From Legionella anisa (GTDB lineage: Bacteria > Pseudomonadota > Gammaproteobacteria > Legionellales > Legionellaceae), in the NCBI RefSeq assembly GCF_001467525.1, contig NZ_LNXS01000001.1, positions 62,001 to 126,000 of the forward strand: 64,000 nt of DNA, in the 5' to 3' direction. The notes beneath the pieces are model-generated. The model searched no databases. It was given only the letters and a program-made list of their open reading frames with translations, and was not told the DNA's origin. Shown here piece after piece: positions 39,053 through 48,896 of this stretch. The translations under genes were made by a program, and so were the position numbers. Each line of letters begins with the position of its first letter. The stretch's first letter is position 1.

Positions 39053-42000
39053 ATGTCTTATTTTGTAACGACGAACGGTCACACGCAAATTATCGTTCCC
39101 TTAACGATTACACCTTTTAGTCATCAAGCATTACCCACTATAACAGGAAGCCCCTTCAGCTATGAGGCTGGGACAGTACTGTATGGTCATTATGATATGG
39201 AATACCTCCTCCCAGGAGGCGACAGGCTGCGCTTAATCGCCAATCACGATAAAAAAACCGTGCAGCTCATGTTATTTACTCATCAGGCAGATCTAATTCA
39301 ACTTCTTCCAGGAGAACGACCTTCTTCATTGGTAGCGAATATCATAAGCAAAGTTCATCGCTACAGAATACGCTCAGCGAGTTACAGCCAGCCACTTACT
39401 TCGGCACAAGAACAAAAATTGCAACTTACTCATGAATGCATTGATTCATTAAAAAAACTATTAAAAAAAGAGCGTCAATTAACCAGCCAAGATCATGAAG
39501 GGCATGAAGCACTAAGAAATGAAGTGATTGAAATTATAGGACACTGTTCTGATCAGAATCGCTTATTAGCAACTTCTCCGCTTGTATCTGAAGGTTCTCT
39601 AGGAAACATTCTTTATGAAGCACATAAAATAGCACAGCATTATACGTTTAACCGCGTTTATTCTGTGTCACGTCAAGATCAAATGGATTTTAGTAACATC
39701 GTAAAAAATCATGAAGTCCCCCAATCGTGCCTCGTGTGGGATAGCGAGCTTCACATAGGACATCACAGCAAAGATTTGGATGATGCCTTAAGAGTTATTT
39801 GTAACTATTACAAACTCCCCTCTGCAGCGAATTTAAGCATTCCTGCAAATCGATTTGCACAGCTTGCAGCCTTTTTTAATAAGCTATGGCGTGATGGCCA
39901 TGATTGGATTAATTATCTGGCAATAGATTCCAAGCCAGAACATAAAACAGAAGTAATGCCACGTTTGGATGGGCTCACAATTACCCAAATCACCCCCTAC
40001 TACAGACTGCAAGGATTTCCACAAAAAGGCTATCCTGACTTAAAAACCCTAATCGCGAGCCTTATAAAGAGCACCAAAGAGCCAATACTTGAAAATAACA
40101 GAAAAAAAGCGAAAAAAATGATTAGTAAGCTACCGACCGGTAGTTGGGTAATTAGTGCTAATGAGCAACTCATCCTGATAAGACAAGAAAACAAAATAGT
40201 ACAATTGCGCTATTTTGTTCACGATGCACTCTTCTATCCTTTACCTGAAGGACAGGATTTATATACTTTAGGACAAATCAGCAAACGCCATCTCTACTTG
40301 CCAGAGCGTGTTAGCCTTAGACTTAATGCGTTTATTTCACGTATCCCCAGATTTTTCTATAAATTCTACAAAAGCATGCATCACTTTATTATCCATAACG
40401 TGCATCATGATTTTTTCAACCATATTCATGACACACATATTCCCAAACAGGATAATTTTGAGGAAGAAAAACACAAGCAATGCACTAAAGTAAGAAACTC
40501 TCTGATATTGGCTTTGGAAAATAAAGGACTTTTAGCTAATGGACAAACTCTAGAAGAATTCATTAAAGAACAAATTAGCAACAGTCCTTACGTCATTGCT
40601 CGCCCTAATCACCCCCCAAGTCCGCCCACTTATGACAATCCATTTCATCGCATCTTGGGCATAATACGTCATATTGCCAGTTTTTTTATTGATGTAAGCG
40701 AACAAAATCCCTTGATAGGCACTTTAGCATTGGCAGCATATGCTTACGGTGGTGGTGCAGTACTTGCGCCAGAGTTCCTTAAATCCATTTTAACTAAATT
40801 ACAATTACACGGTTTAATTGCGGGTATTGAACCGACACAAAAATTAGCTCATTGGATGAGCCATGGAACAATCTCTGAAGCGATTTCAGCATCAATGACC
40901 TATTGGCAAGGTGTTCAAGCAGGTGGAAATCTAGATAAGTTTTTTGTTGAAGCATTCAATATCCTTAAAGAAGATCCAGCAGAAATTGCCATTATTGCTT
41001 CATTAGCGCTTGGTTTGGGATACGGTTTAACTAAAGTAATACCATCATTGGGACATGAAATGGGGGATTTCCCCTATACCAATTATGCCGCTTTAGGTGG
41101 GAAAGGCGGAGCTGCTATTTATGATACAATTATGCATCCAGGTGACGATTGGTTTCTTGGTACGTGTAAATGGCTGTGTAAAAGCTTTGTAACCCTAGGA
41201 AAGCTATGCATTGCTCCTTTTTTTGAAGGCTATTATTACGGATTTAACGAAGGGTTTATCAGGGGTTGGCAAAAAAGTGGATTACTTGCCAAGAACATCA
41301 GCAAACAAATTTTTGCAGCCTGCGCTGATTTTGTCTTAGTTCTACTCACCATTCCAATGATTGAGGTAAGCGCTCTTTTTGTCCATGTACCCTTTCGTGG
41401 TATTACGAATCTACTCACTAAAACACTTGCGCTCCTGGGTAATGTCAGTGATATAGGTGAATTACTCCTTTTCTTTTCAACAAGACCTCCATCAGATAAT
41501 TTAATTGCAAATTTCAGATTATCACCGCTTTATGGGTTTACCTGGCCATTCGGACACTTTTCCAATCATCCATTTCTTAACCTTTGTATTAATGGTGTAC
41601 GAACTCTAGTCATCCCCCTATTGCAATTAATAAAAAATCTCCTTGTTTTACCCTTTCTTGATTTTATTTCTTTCTCTGCCCGCGTGGGACTTACTGTTTT
41701 AGACCCTATAAGTCGCATTCTTGCCTATGCTCTAGGCAGTTTGATATGTACTGTCGGGGAAGTCTGGGATAATTCTTTTGGCATCTTATTTGCAACCAGC
41801 GCAAAAGGAATTACCACAATCTGTAACTGGATCGATAACCAAGCCAGTACGCTGAAACACACTTTACTATCCTTTATAGAAAGTCAACGTGGCCATTTGT
41901 ATTATTGGGCATTTGCACAAGATGATCTTAAATTGCATATTTCTTTAGATGATACCGAATATTACGCAAAAGATCCCAGACGTTATGAGCTCATTCCACA

Positions 42001-42172
42001 TTCAAGCAGCCACTGTTTGTTACAAACCCTGCTAAATAATGACAGTGGATCAGATGCGTTAGAAAAAAATCATAGCCCAACTCCCCATCACCAAACCTTA
42101 TTTACAGTAAAAAGTTCGAAAAGTAATTTAAAAGCTCCTTTTCAAAAGGAACCAATCAGCTATAGTATTTAG
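39053..42172 (+). CDS. Large unknown protein with hydrophobic C-terminal half
   Basis: I do not recognise this 1039-residue protein. The start at 39053 (MSYFVTT) follows AAAGG at a nine-base distance; an in-frame ATG lies nine bases earlier, and the frame stays open to 38978. Residues 1-480 are soluble and mixed. Residues 540-900 are strongly hydrophobic, with Gly-rich stretches such as LALAAYAYGGGAVLAPEF and IASLALGLGYGL, and can hold several membrane helices. The C-terminus is polar. Near residue 361, PTGSWVISANEQLILIRQ and the following strands faintly resemble an SH2 domain, but the phosphotyrosine-binding arginine is Ser. The type is typical of large Legionella proteins of unknown function; a translocated effector is possible. 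Confidence 0.7.
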   Translation: MSYFVTTNGHTQIIVPLTITPFSHQALPTITGSPFSYEAGTVLYGHYDMEYLLPGGDRLRLIANHDKKTVQLMLFTHQADLIQLLPGERPSSLVANIISKVHRYRIRSASYSQPLTSAQEQKLQLTHECIDSLKKLLKKERQLTSQDHEGHEALRNEVIEIIGHCSDQNRLLATSPLVSEGSLGNILYEAHKIAQHYTFNRVYSVSRQDQMDFSNIVKNHEVPQSCLVWDSELHIGHHSKDLDDALRVICNYYKLPSAANLSIPANRFAQLAAFFNKLWRDGHDWINYLAIDSKPEHKTEVMPRLDGLTITQITPYYRLQGFPQKGYPDLKTLIASLIKSTKEPILENNRKKAKKMISKLPTGSWVISANEQLILIRQENKIVQLRYFVHDALFYPLPEGQDLYTLGQISKRHLYLPERVSLRLNAFISRIPRFFYKFYKSMHHFIIHNVHHDFFNHIHDTHIPKQDNFEEEKHKQCTKVRNSLILALENKGLLANGQTLEEFIKEQISNSPYVIARPNHPPSPPTYDNPFHRILGIIRHIASFFIDVSEQNPLIGTLALAAYAYGGGAVLAPEFLKSILTKLQLHGLIAGIEPTQKLAHWMSHGTISEAISASMTYWQGVQAGGNLDKFFVEAFNILKEDPAEIAIIASLALGLGYGLTKVIPSLGHEMGDFPYTNYAALGGKGGAAIYDTIMHPGDDWFLGTCKWLCKSFVTLGKLCIAPFFEGYYYGFNEGFIRGWQKSGLLAKNISKQIFAACADFVLVLLTIPMIEVSALFVHVPFRGITNLLTKTLALLGNVSDIGELLLFFSTRPPSDNLIANFRLSPLYGFTWPFGHFSNHPFLNLCINGVRTLVIPLLQLIKNLLVLPFLDFISFSARVGLTVLDPISRILAYALGSLICTVGEVWDNSFGILFATSAKGITTICNWIDNQASTLKHTLLSFIESQRGHLYYWAFAQDDLKLHISLDDTEYYAKDPRRYELIPHSSSHCLLQTLLNNDSGSDALEKNHSPTPHHQTLFTVKSSKSNLKAPFQKEPISYSI

Positions 42173-42256
42173 GATGTCATGCAAGCCACATGTTTCTGGT
42201 GATTTATTGAACAATGTTGTATATAATTATAATATGGTGTAAGAGGATACAGATCT

Positions 42257-44038
42257 ATGTCGATTTCCAAACAAAACTTAACAGAACATCTTACCTCAGA
42301 TGAACTCTCCTTTATAAATGAAAAACTTGATACTGTCATACAATCAAAAATAGACAGTGGAGAGCTTAGTTTTTCTTCACCTATGGATGGAGCAGATCCT
42401 AACCCTTCTACCATCGATCTGAGCCAATTTGGCTTACATAATCCAGAAGACATAAAGATCTTCTTATTATCGCCTGCTGGGGAAACAGTAACTCATGAAA
42501 TTGGTGCTGAATTATCTCACGAGCGAGCCATTGAAGAAGAACGGCAACTGCAAATACAAGAAGAAATCACGATGGAGGAGCGAAGAAGAGGTTTTTTATT
42601 TCATTGGCTACTCGCAGAAGAGGCTGAGGCTCAAAAAGCTCAAAATGAGTTAATTGAGATGCAACAGGAAAAAATTCTCAAATCTAATGAACAAGCTCCT
42701 CAGAAAAAAGCGGCCTCTGAGGAAAATAAAGCGCTTAAAGATACTTTAGAACGTTATGATACCTCCATTAAACAGTTTCAAAAACAGCAAGAAAATCTTA
42801 AAGCAGAAGAAAAAGCGCTTACCGAAGAGTTAAGTAAGCTTGAAGATGAAAGTATCGCCATAGATGAAAAGCATAAGACTTATAATAACGTTTTGAATGC
42901 ATATGATAAATCTGCTCCGACCTTTGAAAAAAATCCGGACATGTTAGATCGGGAGATTAGCTCACTTGAACGACAAATAGATAGAATGTCACAGCATGTA
43001 TTTGACGAATTAGATAAAGGCAATGAAAAAGAAGCACGTAAGATATTAAACGAACAAAATGCTTTAAACCTTCAACTAGCAAGCTTAAAGGACATCAAAT
43101 CAAAATTGGGGAATGAGAAAGTATTTTTTGATGCTGACTTAAATTCTGAAGGCGTTACCTATGACAAAGCATTATTTGCACTTCCTAAAGAGCAAGCCCC
43201 AAGTCTTGTCAAGCACGATGGCAAATATTATCTTCTTAATAAAGGAGAAAAATGGGACGATGTCAAAAATGACCCAGCAAAATTAGAAGAGGCCCAAGCT
43301 CGTTTTGAAAAAGCCAAGCCTGAGATCATGAGTGTAAAAAATGTAGTTCAGCACGTAAAAAAACAAGAGGTCGAACTCAATACAACACGAAAGGAAGAAA
43401 CCCATTCAAAAATTGCGGTAAATAAAGCAGAACAATTAATGGTTAATAACCAAATTACTTCGATGCAAGCAGCGCGAGTAAACGCACAACTTGCTCTAAC
43501 AAATGCTCCTGCTTTGACGATGCACCCCCCTCAATCAACGCTCACACCTGGCAGCAATAACTTTGGCCTAGATTCAGTATCCATTCCAACACCGACGCAA
43601 TCTAAAGGAACTTCACCCTCAATGCCATCAATGCCCTCACCACCACAGATTCATGCTGCTGCATTCGTACAAACCGTAAATAATGAACAAAAACCTATCT
43701 CTTGGGGTTCAATATTTAGTAATATTAAAACGATTCAAGATCCTCAAGCAAAAAAAGAAACAGAAAAGTTTTTTACGGATGAATTTAAGAAAAACTTACC
43801 AGAAGACAAAAAAAATGATCTGAAGAATGATAAGAACCCGAATTCCCTAATAGAAAAATTCAAGCGCTTGTTAGAAAAGGCGCCCGTTCCTGAAACAACA
43901 ATGAATGATTACTTGAAGCATATGAGTCAATTTGGGCAAGATGCCTATAAAAATGATGTTACTTCTGAATTAAGTCCTGTGGAAAAACAGGAGCAACAAA
44001 TTAGCACTTCATTTGCACCTTCGGGAAGTTCTAGTTAG
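42257..44038 (+). CDS. Coiled-coil protein, possible effector
   Basis: This 593-residue protein has no recognised family. Residues 85-310 form long coiled coils, many Glu and Lys (for example ERAIEEERQLQIQEEITMEE), and residues 400-460 are a Pro/Ser-rich linker (PSMPSMPSPP). The C-terminal 40 residues include a Glu-Lys cluster then SerThr (SPVEKQEQQISTSFAPSGSS), which resembles the glutamate-rich signals of Dot/Icm substrates. AAGAGG lies 11 bases before the ATG. It follows the large membrane-type protein by 84 bp in the same direction. An effector role is inferred only. Confidence 0.68.
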   Translation: MSISKQNLTEHLTSDELSFINEKLDTVIQSKIDSGELSFSSPMDGADPNPSTIDLSQFGLHNPEDIKIFLLSPAGETVTHEIGAELSHERAIEEERQLQIQEEITMEERRRGFLFHWLLAEEAEAQKAQNELIEMQQEKILKSNEQAPQKKAASEENKALKDTLERYDTSIKQFQKQQENLKAEEKALTEELSKLEDESIAIDEKHKTYNNVLNAYDKSAPTFEKNPDMLDREISSLERQIDRMSQHVFDELDKGNEKEARKILNEQNALNLQLASLKDIKSKLGNEKVFFDADLNSEGVTYDKALFALPKEQAPSLVKHDGKYYLLNKGEKWDDVKNDPAKLEEAQARFEKAKPEIMSVKNVVQHVKKQEVELNTTRKEETHSKIAVNKAEQLMVNNQITSMQAARVNAQLALTNAPALTMHPPQSTLTPGSNNFGLDSVSIPTPTQSKGTSPSMPSMPSPPQIHAAAFVQTVNNEQKPISWGSIFSNIKTIQDPQAKKETEKFFTDEFKKNLPEDKKNDLKNDKNPNSLIEKFKRLLEKAPVPETTMNDYLKHMSQFGQDAYKNDVTSELSPVEKQEQQISTSFAPSGSSS

Positions 44039-44076
44039 CACTCTATCTACACCGAGATAACACAGTTCACCCATAT

Positions 44077-44104
44077 TCCGAGCATTATCTATAGGATGCT
44101 CGGA
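44077..44104 (+). terminator. Hairpin after the coiled-coil gene
   Basis: TCCGAGCAT and ATGCTCGGA are perfect nine-base arms with a ten-base loop, 38 bases after the stop. They are not followed by a strict T run (GCATACTTTAAA), so termination is plausible rather than certain. Confidence 0.45.
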
Positions 44105-44310
44105 GCATACTTTAAACACCATAATTTTCTTTTTCAAACTAATGAATATCCCTAATTTATTTCAAATAAGAATCACTAATATACTTGCCAACACAAACCA
44201 ACTCTTCTAACATTAAGTTTTGTGATTTAACCAATTTGAAACAAAGTTTACTAAAAAATATATAGCGTCAGCCCTAAGGGGTGGCGCTACACATCACCAT
44301 AGGACTCACT

Positions 44311-44868
44311 ATGATCTTAGATAAGTTACTGGGCAATCAATCTGTAATTATATCCCTGGATGTAGATAATTTTTTGTTTGAACGGTTAGAGCAAATAAAA
44401 TCGGTCGGTTTTGATTTAGTTGAAATTAATTCAACAGACCAAAAAATATTAAATCAGGCAATTACTCATTACCCTTCACTTAAGATCGGTGCCGGCGGGG
44501 TGATTGATACACAACAACTTGAAAATTGCTATCAGGCAAATGTACATTTCGCCACCAGCCCTGGTTATTTACCAGCCATTGCCCAAACAGCAAATGTTTA
44601 CTCGCTTAATTACTTACCCGGGGTTGCGACTATTTCAGAAGCAATGGCAGTGATGAGCCTTGGCTATATGCATGTTCGCCCCTTTCCAGCGGACTTGGCC
44701 TTTTGTACTCTTTTGAATAAATGTCTTCCACATCTAAAATTATTCCCAGCTGAAATTGAATGGGAAGAAGCAGAGCATTTCCTTAATTTACCTGCTGTGG
44801 CAGCAGTAAGTATACATAATCCTGATACAAAACAGCTCAGTGCACTTACAGGAAGCATTTTGGCGTAA
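44311..44868 (+). CDS. Degenerate KDPG/KHG aldolase homologue
   Basis: The 185 residues follow the Eda (2-keto-3-deoxy-6-phosphogluconate aldolase) fold: LVEINSTD holds the general-base Glu39, KIGAGGVIDTQQLE the IGAGTVL strand, and LPGVATISEAMAVMSLGY the usual PGVATPSE turn. However, where Eda has KFFPAE with the Schiff-base Lys, this protein reads VRPFPAD with Arg123. The phosphate-binding PTGGI motif is replaced by LKLFPAEIE. So the normal aldolase reaction should not be possible. AGGA sits six bases before the ATG at 44311. It lies among unknown genes, not with edd or sugar genes. A new role is possible. Confidence 0.75.
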   Translation: MILDKLLGNQSVIISLDVDNFLFERLEQIKSVGFDLVEINSTDQKILNQAITHYPSLKIGAGGVIDTQQLENCYQANVHFATSPGYLPAIAQTANVYSLNYLPGVATISEAMAVMSLGYMHVRPFPADLAFCTLLNKCLPHLKLFPAEIEWEEAEHFLNLPAVAAVSIHNPDTKQLSALTGSILA

Positions 44869-44982
44869 CAATATGTTTTATTTATAAAGATCAGAATTCA
44901 ATTAAGTACTACCTAAGATAGATAATATATCCTTAAGGTTGAGTAATCTATAATATAATAGAGTCACTTTAATGCCCTGATT

Positions 44983-46884
44983 ATGCTCACTGATGCTCTA
45001 TTAGATAGAACAGTAATTATTCTCTCCTCGTATAACGGGCAAACTAAAGAAGATCCTGCCTTCGATCTGTACAAGCTAGGCATCAAAAATGCGTTCATTG
45101 GATTTATTGAACAATGCAAATTATTGCCACTTGCTCAACAATTAGAGCATATCGCCAAGGAAATGAAAGAAAAAACAGGAGGTATGGCTGCTAAAATTGA
45201 GCATGAGAGTAGCCAAAAACGAACTTGGACCTTAGTTTTTACTTTAGCCGCTTTGGCATTAGAACGTAAACAAAGTCTTCCTGCAAATCATCCTGAAATT
45301 GTACCTATTGATAAACTATTATCCGGGCTAAGCAACGGTTGGGTTCATGGATTTGGTTCTATAGGACTTGGATTAAAACTTAATGAAGAAGCAATAAATA
45401 ACCTTATAAAAGGAATGAAGGAGTGGATACAAAATTTTGACATCAATCAAGGCATGCAAAACAAACACGAAGTTTTATTAGCGCTTTATGCTGCTGCATG
45501 TTCACTTGAGGAAAAACTATCAAGCTATCGCATAGTACCTAAAAAATTTAAGGATGAAATGGCAACAATAAAAACATTGGTAGCTAACAAATTTAATGAC
45601 TTAAAAAATAAATTGGAAGAAGAAAATAAAAACAGAATAAATAGTGCTTTGCAAGTATTAGGACCTGACGAAGACCCTTTATATCGTCAATTCAAAGAGC
45701 AAATAATTCGATTAAAAACACAACAAGAAGCAATGCAACAAAAAAGGGACAGCTTTCCAAAAGATAAATTGAATCGATTACAAGAATTACACCTCTTGCT
45801 GAAAAAGCAAGAGGTGCTATCTGAAACAGAGATACTGAGTCAATTCTGGGAGAAGTATAATACTCCAGAAAAATTTACAGAGATCCTAAATGATCTCGAG
45901 ATCCCAGTAAGCGAAAGACCTGGATGGCAAGAGTATTATAATTACCAGCATGGCTCCTTTAGACAACAACTTTTTTCAGTATTTTTGACCGTCTCTTGGG
46001 GAATACCTCAACTGTTGGGAGGAGTTCCAAGTAACACAATTTCTGTAGACTCCCTTAGTTCTAAAAGCGGAGCTGTGATACAACGACTAGAAGTGATGCG
46101 TGCTGAAATTAACCAACTAAAATTAATTCCCGATGAAGAAAATCCGTCTCAACTTTTTGAGAGCATAGAACAAAATTTAAAAGTCTTATCAGGTTTTAAA
46201 AAGGTTAGTCTTGAATCAATAACGGAACAATTTGAAAAAAGTAGAGGAGGACAGGCCTCAACAAAAGCATTGGTACAGGTAAATAGTGATATTGATTTAC
46301 TTAAAAAAAATTTACACGCACAAAAACTTTTAGTTGAATCTCTTCAGAATATTTATGCTCAAATAAACAAAATAAAACACCATGTAGATTGTAATGAACT
46401 CGAAAAAACGTACGAAGCTCTTCTAGATAAAGTAGTTAAAACCATTAGCTACACTGAAATACCTTCAGATTTACCGACCTCACAAAAAATCAATACCTTG
46501 AGTCTCTCAATAGATAGAGCCATTGATAATGTAGAAGGCATCCAACGAAGCCTTAATCTCATTGTACATGCAAAACAAAAAGCTATGATTGCATTGGTGA
46601 ATCAATTTGTTAACAACAAGGAAAATACATGGGGCCATAAATTTCTATTAATCTTTTCTCCTGCTTATAAAGAAATGTTTAATGAGCTAAAAGAAGCTGT
46701 ATCAGCAAAAGACCCGACAAAACAGGAGTCATCTTTTAATAGAATTAAAGAAATATTAGGACTTTCAGAGGAGCAGCCAAGTAAGAAAGAAATAAAAAAG
46801 CAATTTACGCTATTACAGAAGCAAGCAAAAGCTGCGTTAGATGATCAAGTTATGATAGCAACCCCAGATAATCATGTGAAATAA
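44983..46884 (+). CDS. Unknown protein, first of a paralogous pair
   Basis: No family is recognised in these 633 residues. The N-terminal third is helical, with the conserved patch NHPEIVPIDKLLSGLSNGWVHGFG near residue 105, also found in the next gene as ENHPEKAPINELLSHLSNGF. Coiled-coil stretches (210-280; 420-560) follow, and the tail contains FLLIFSPAYKEMFNELKEAV, shared as LCFFSKTYKEMFESLQDAV. There is no signal peptide. No ribosome site is visible before the ATG, though a TATAAT lies at 44949-44954, so the leader may be short. The style suggests an effector; function is unknown. Confidence 0.65.
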   Translation: MLTDALLDRTVIILSSYNGQTKEDPAFDLYKLGIKNAFIGFIEQCKLLPLAQQLEHIAKEMKEKTGGMAAKIEHESSQKRTWTLVFTLAALALERKQSLPANHPEIVPIDKLLSGLSNGWVHGFGSIGLGLKLNEEAINNLIKGMKEWIQNFDINQGMQNKHEVLLALYAAACSLEEKLSSYRIVPKKFKDEMATIKTLVANKFNDLKNKLEEENKNRINSALQVLGPDEDPLYRQFKEQIIRLKTQQEAMQQKRDSFPKDKLNRLQELHLLLKKQEVLSETEILSQFWEKYNTPEKFTEILNDLEIPVSERPGWQEYYNYQHGSFRQQLFSVFLTVSWGIPQLLGGVPSNTISVDSLSSKSGAVIQRLEVMRAEINQLKLIPDEENPSQLFESIEQNLKVLSGFKKVSLESITEQFEKSRGGQASTKALVQVNSDIDLLKKNLHAQKLLVESLQNIYAQINKIKHHVDCNELEKTYEALLDKVVKTISYTEIPSDLPTSQKINTLSLSIDRAIDNVEGIQRSLNLIVHAKQKAMIALVNQFVNNKENTWGHKFLLIFSPAYKEMFNELKEAVSAKDPTKQESSFNRIKEILGLSEEQPSKKEIKKQFTLLQKQAKAALDDQVMIATPDNHVK

Positions 46885-47065
46885 AGTATAAAAATAAAAG
46901 TCTTTGAAAAGAATTCGAAGGTAATTTGAGGCAACGATGCATTTTTTGTGCTTAAGCAACTTCTCCTTCGGTAACAGTTAATTTGAGGCAATTCGCGCCT
47001 TCATATTGTCTTAATATAATCATTTTATAATAAAATAAACCACTGTGATTTATTTTAGGTCTGTT

Positions 47066-48826
47066 ATGTTTTCAAAAGAATCTGTAGGTGCAACCGAAAA
47101 GAAACTTTTAAGTTTTAGTCCAGAAACGGAAAATGTAAAATTAGATAAATTTAAGCAGTCTATAGAAACAACCTTTAATTCTTTTATTATCGATGTTAAA
47201 AAAGAACCTCTTGCGAATCAGTTAAAATTCATTGAAGAAAATTTGGAAAAACAACTTCCTTTAAAGAGAAGGCAGCACTTTCTTTTTTTTCTGGCAGTAA
47301 CTGCAACGGTACGTGGTGAAAAACTGACAGAAAATCATCCAGAAAAAGCACCAATTAATGAACTATTGTCTCATCTAAGTAATGGATTTATCAATGGTTT
47401 TACTGGTCTTCTCGGGGCGCCTAATATCGGGCTAGTAATGAATGTTATTGAAAGTTTCAACAAATGGTTCAACACATATAAAATCGATGATCCCGAAATG
47501 AGTCATAATGTCTTGCTTGCTTTTTATTGTATGGCCTGTTTTTTTGAAACTCAATTAGACCACCCCCTGATTCCTAAAAAAGCAGTGAAAGCTTTGGAAG
47601 ACATGAAGAAGCAAATAGAACAACAGTTTTCTCAATTAGAAAACACACATGGAGATTCGTTAAAAAACAGTGAATCATCACACAGAAGTGCCTTACAACA
47701 ATTGACACCCGAGAAACAGGCATACAAACAATTTCAGGTAAATTTGGCGTCAATAAAAGAACACGAAGCTAAAGTTGTACGGATGATGCAATTGAGGCAG
47801 ATCTTAAGTGATCATCCCAGAAATGCAACTCCAAAAGAGGAGTTTTGGAAGCATTACCAAACTCAAGCACAGTTTAAACAACTTATGGATGATCTTGAAA
47901 TAAAGCCAGATCAAAGAAAACATTGGCAGCCATTTTTTGATGCAGAGCATGGCGATTTCTCCCAAAAATTATCGGGAGGACTCTTTATCATTCTTCCTAA
48001 TGCTATAGGTGGTACTCCAAGTGATTTTTTCACTACAAACATGCTTACTCGGGAAAATGCTCTCGCTTTAGGTAAATTAAAGGTTAATTTAACAACATAC
48101 AAAGACCCTACTAAGCTTGTTGCTGAGATCGAAGCTGAATTTAACCAGCTTAAAGATGTAGAAAAAAAAGATATACAAACATTAAAAGCGCATCAGTCAC
48201 AAATTAAATCAACTAAAGGTATAAAAGAAGGTATTATTGATACCGTACTTTCTGATGTTAATGCATTTCAACAACATTTACTTGCTCAGGAACAATATGT
48301 CCTTCATCTGCAAAAGATTCATACAAAGATATTAGAGTTAGAGGCGCTAGGAATTAAGACCGATAGTTTACTTGAGCCCTTTAAGGTAATGCTTAATCAT
48401 GCAGTCGAAACAGTTCCTCATGGGGATAAACAAATAGATCAAAAATCACCTGAAGAAAAAATCGACGCTTTGCTTCAAGGAATAAGAAAAACTCAAACAG
48501 ATGCTGTAGAAATCAAAAATGATGTAGCTAGAATACAAGGTCTGGTACATAGTGATTCCAATGATGCCCTTCTTAGTGCCACAGATCGATTTATCCAGAA
48601 ACATGAAAAGAATTTCCTTCATAAAATATTATGTTTTTTCTCTAAAACCTATAAAGAAATGTTTGAGTCTTTGCAAGATGCTGTAAAGGAAAAAGACACT
48701 ACCCGGATAGCAAGTATTTTAGTTGGAAAGGCAGAGGAATACGCTAAGACACGTCCCGTAAAAATGTTATTTGATGAGGCACAGGAATTGCAAACATTAA
48801 AAACAGCACCCGCTAACAACGGCTGA
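47066..48826 (+). CDS. Unknown protein, second of a paralogous pair
   Basis: A 586-residue protein related over its whole length to the gene before it: the same block order, the NHPE..PI..LLS.LSNG patch near residue 90, a middle segment beginning EEFWKHYQTQAQFKQLMDDLE, and the KTYKEMFESLQDAVKEKD block near the end. AGG lies nine bases before the ATG at 47066, preferred over a GTG at 47045. The pair probably arose by tandem duplication. Residues 170-230 and 320-500 are coiled coil. No enzyme motif is visible. It closes the accessory block; lspA is encoded convergently 70 bp on. Confidence 0.65.
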   Translation: MFSKESVGATEKKLLSFSPETENVKLDKFKQSIETTFNSFIIDVKKEPLANQLKFIEENLEKQLPLKRRQHFLFFLAVTATVRGEKLTENHPEKAPINELLSHLSNGFINGFTGLLGAPNIGLVMNVIESFNKWFNTYKIDDPEMSHNVLLAFYCMACFFETQLDHPLIPKKAVKALEDMKKQIEQQFSQLENTHGDSLKNSESSHRSALQQLTPEKQAYKQFQVNLASIKEHEAKVVRMMQLRQILSDHPRNATPKEEFWKHYQTQAQFKQLMDDLEIKPDQRKHWQPFFDAEHGDFSQKLSGGLFIILPNAIGGTPSDFFTTNMLTRENALALGKLKVNLTTYKDPTKLVAEIEAEFNQLKDVEKKDIQTLKAHQSQIKSTKGIKEGIIDTVLSDVNAFQQHLLAQEQYVLHLQKIHTKILELEALGIKTDSLLEPFKVMLNHAVETVPHGDKQIDQKSPEEKIDALLQGIRKTQTDAVEIKNDVARIQGLVHSDSNDALLSATDRFIQKHEKNFLHKILCFFSKTYKEMFESLQDAVKEKDTTRIASILVGKAEEYAKTRPVKMLFDEAQELQTLKTAPANNG

Positions 48827-48896
48827 GGCAAGCTCCATCAGAGAGTTTGTCACTTGAATAGATTAGCAACACCAAATTGACTGAGTATACACTGAG

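Noticed and set aside
44949..44954. TATAAT before the first paralogue as a full promoter
   Set aside because: No -35 hexamer is visible at a fitting distance in very AT-rich DNA, so I do not list it as a separate promoter.
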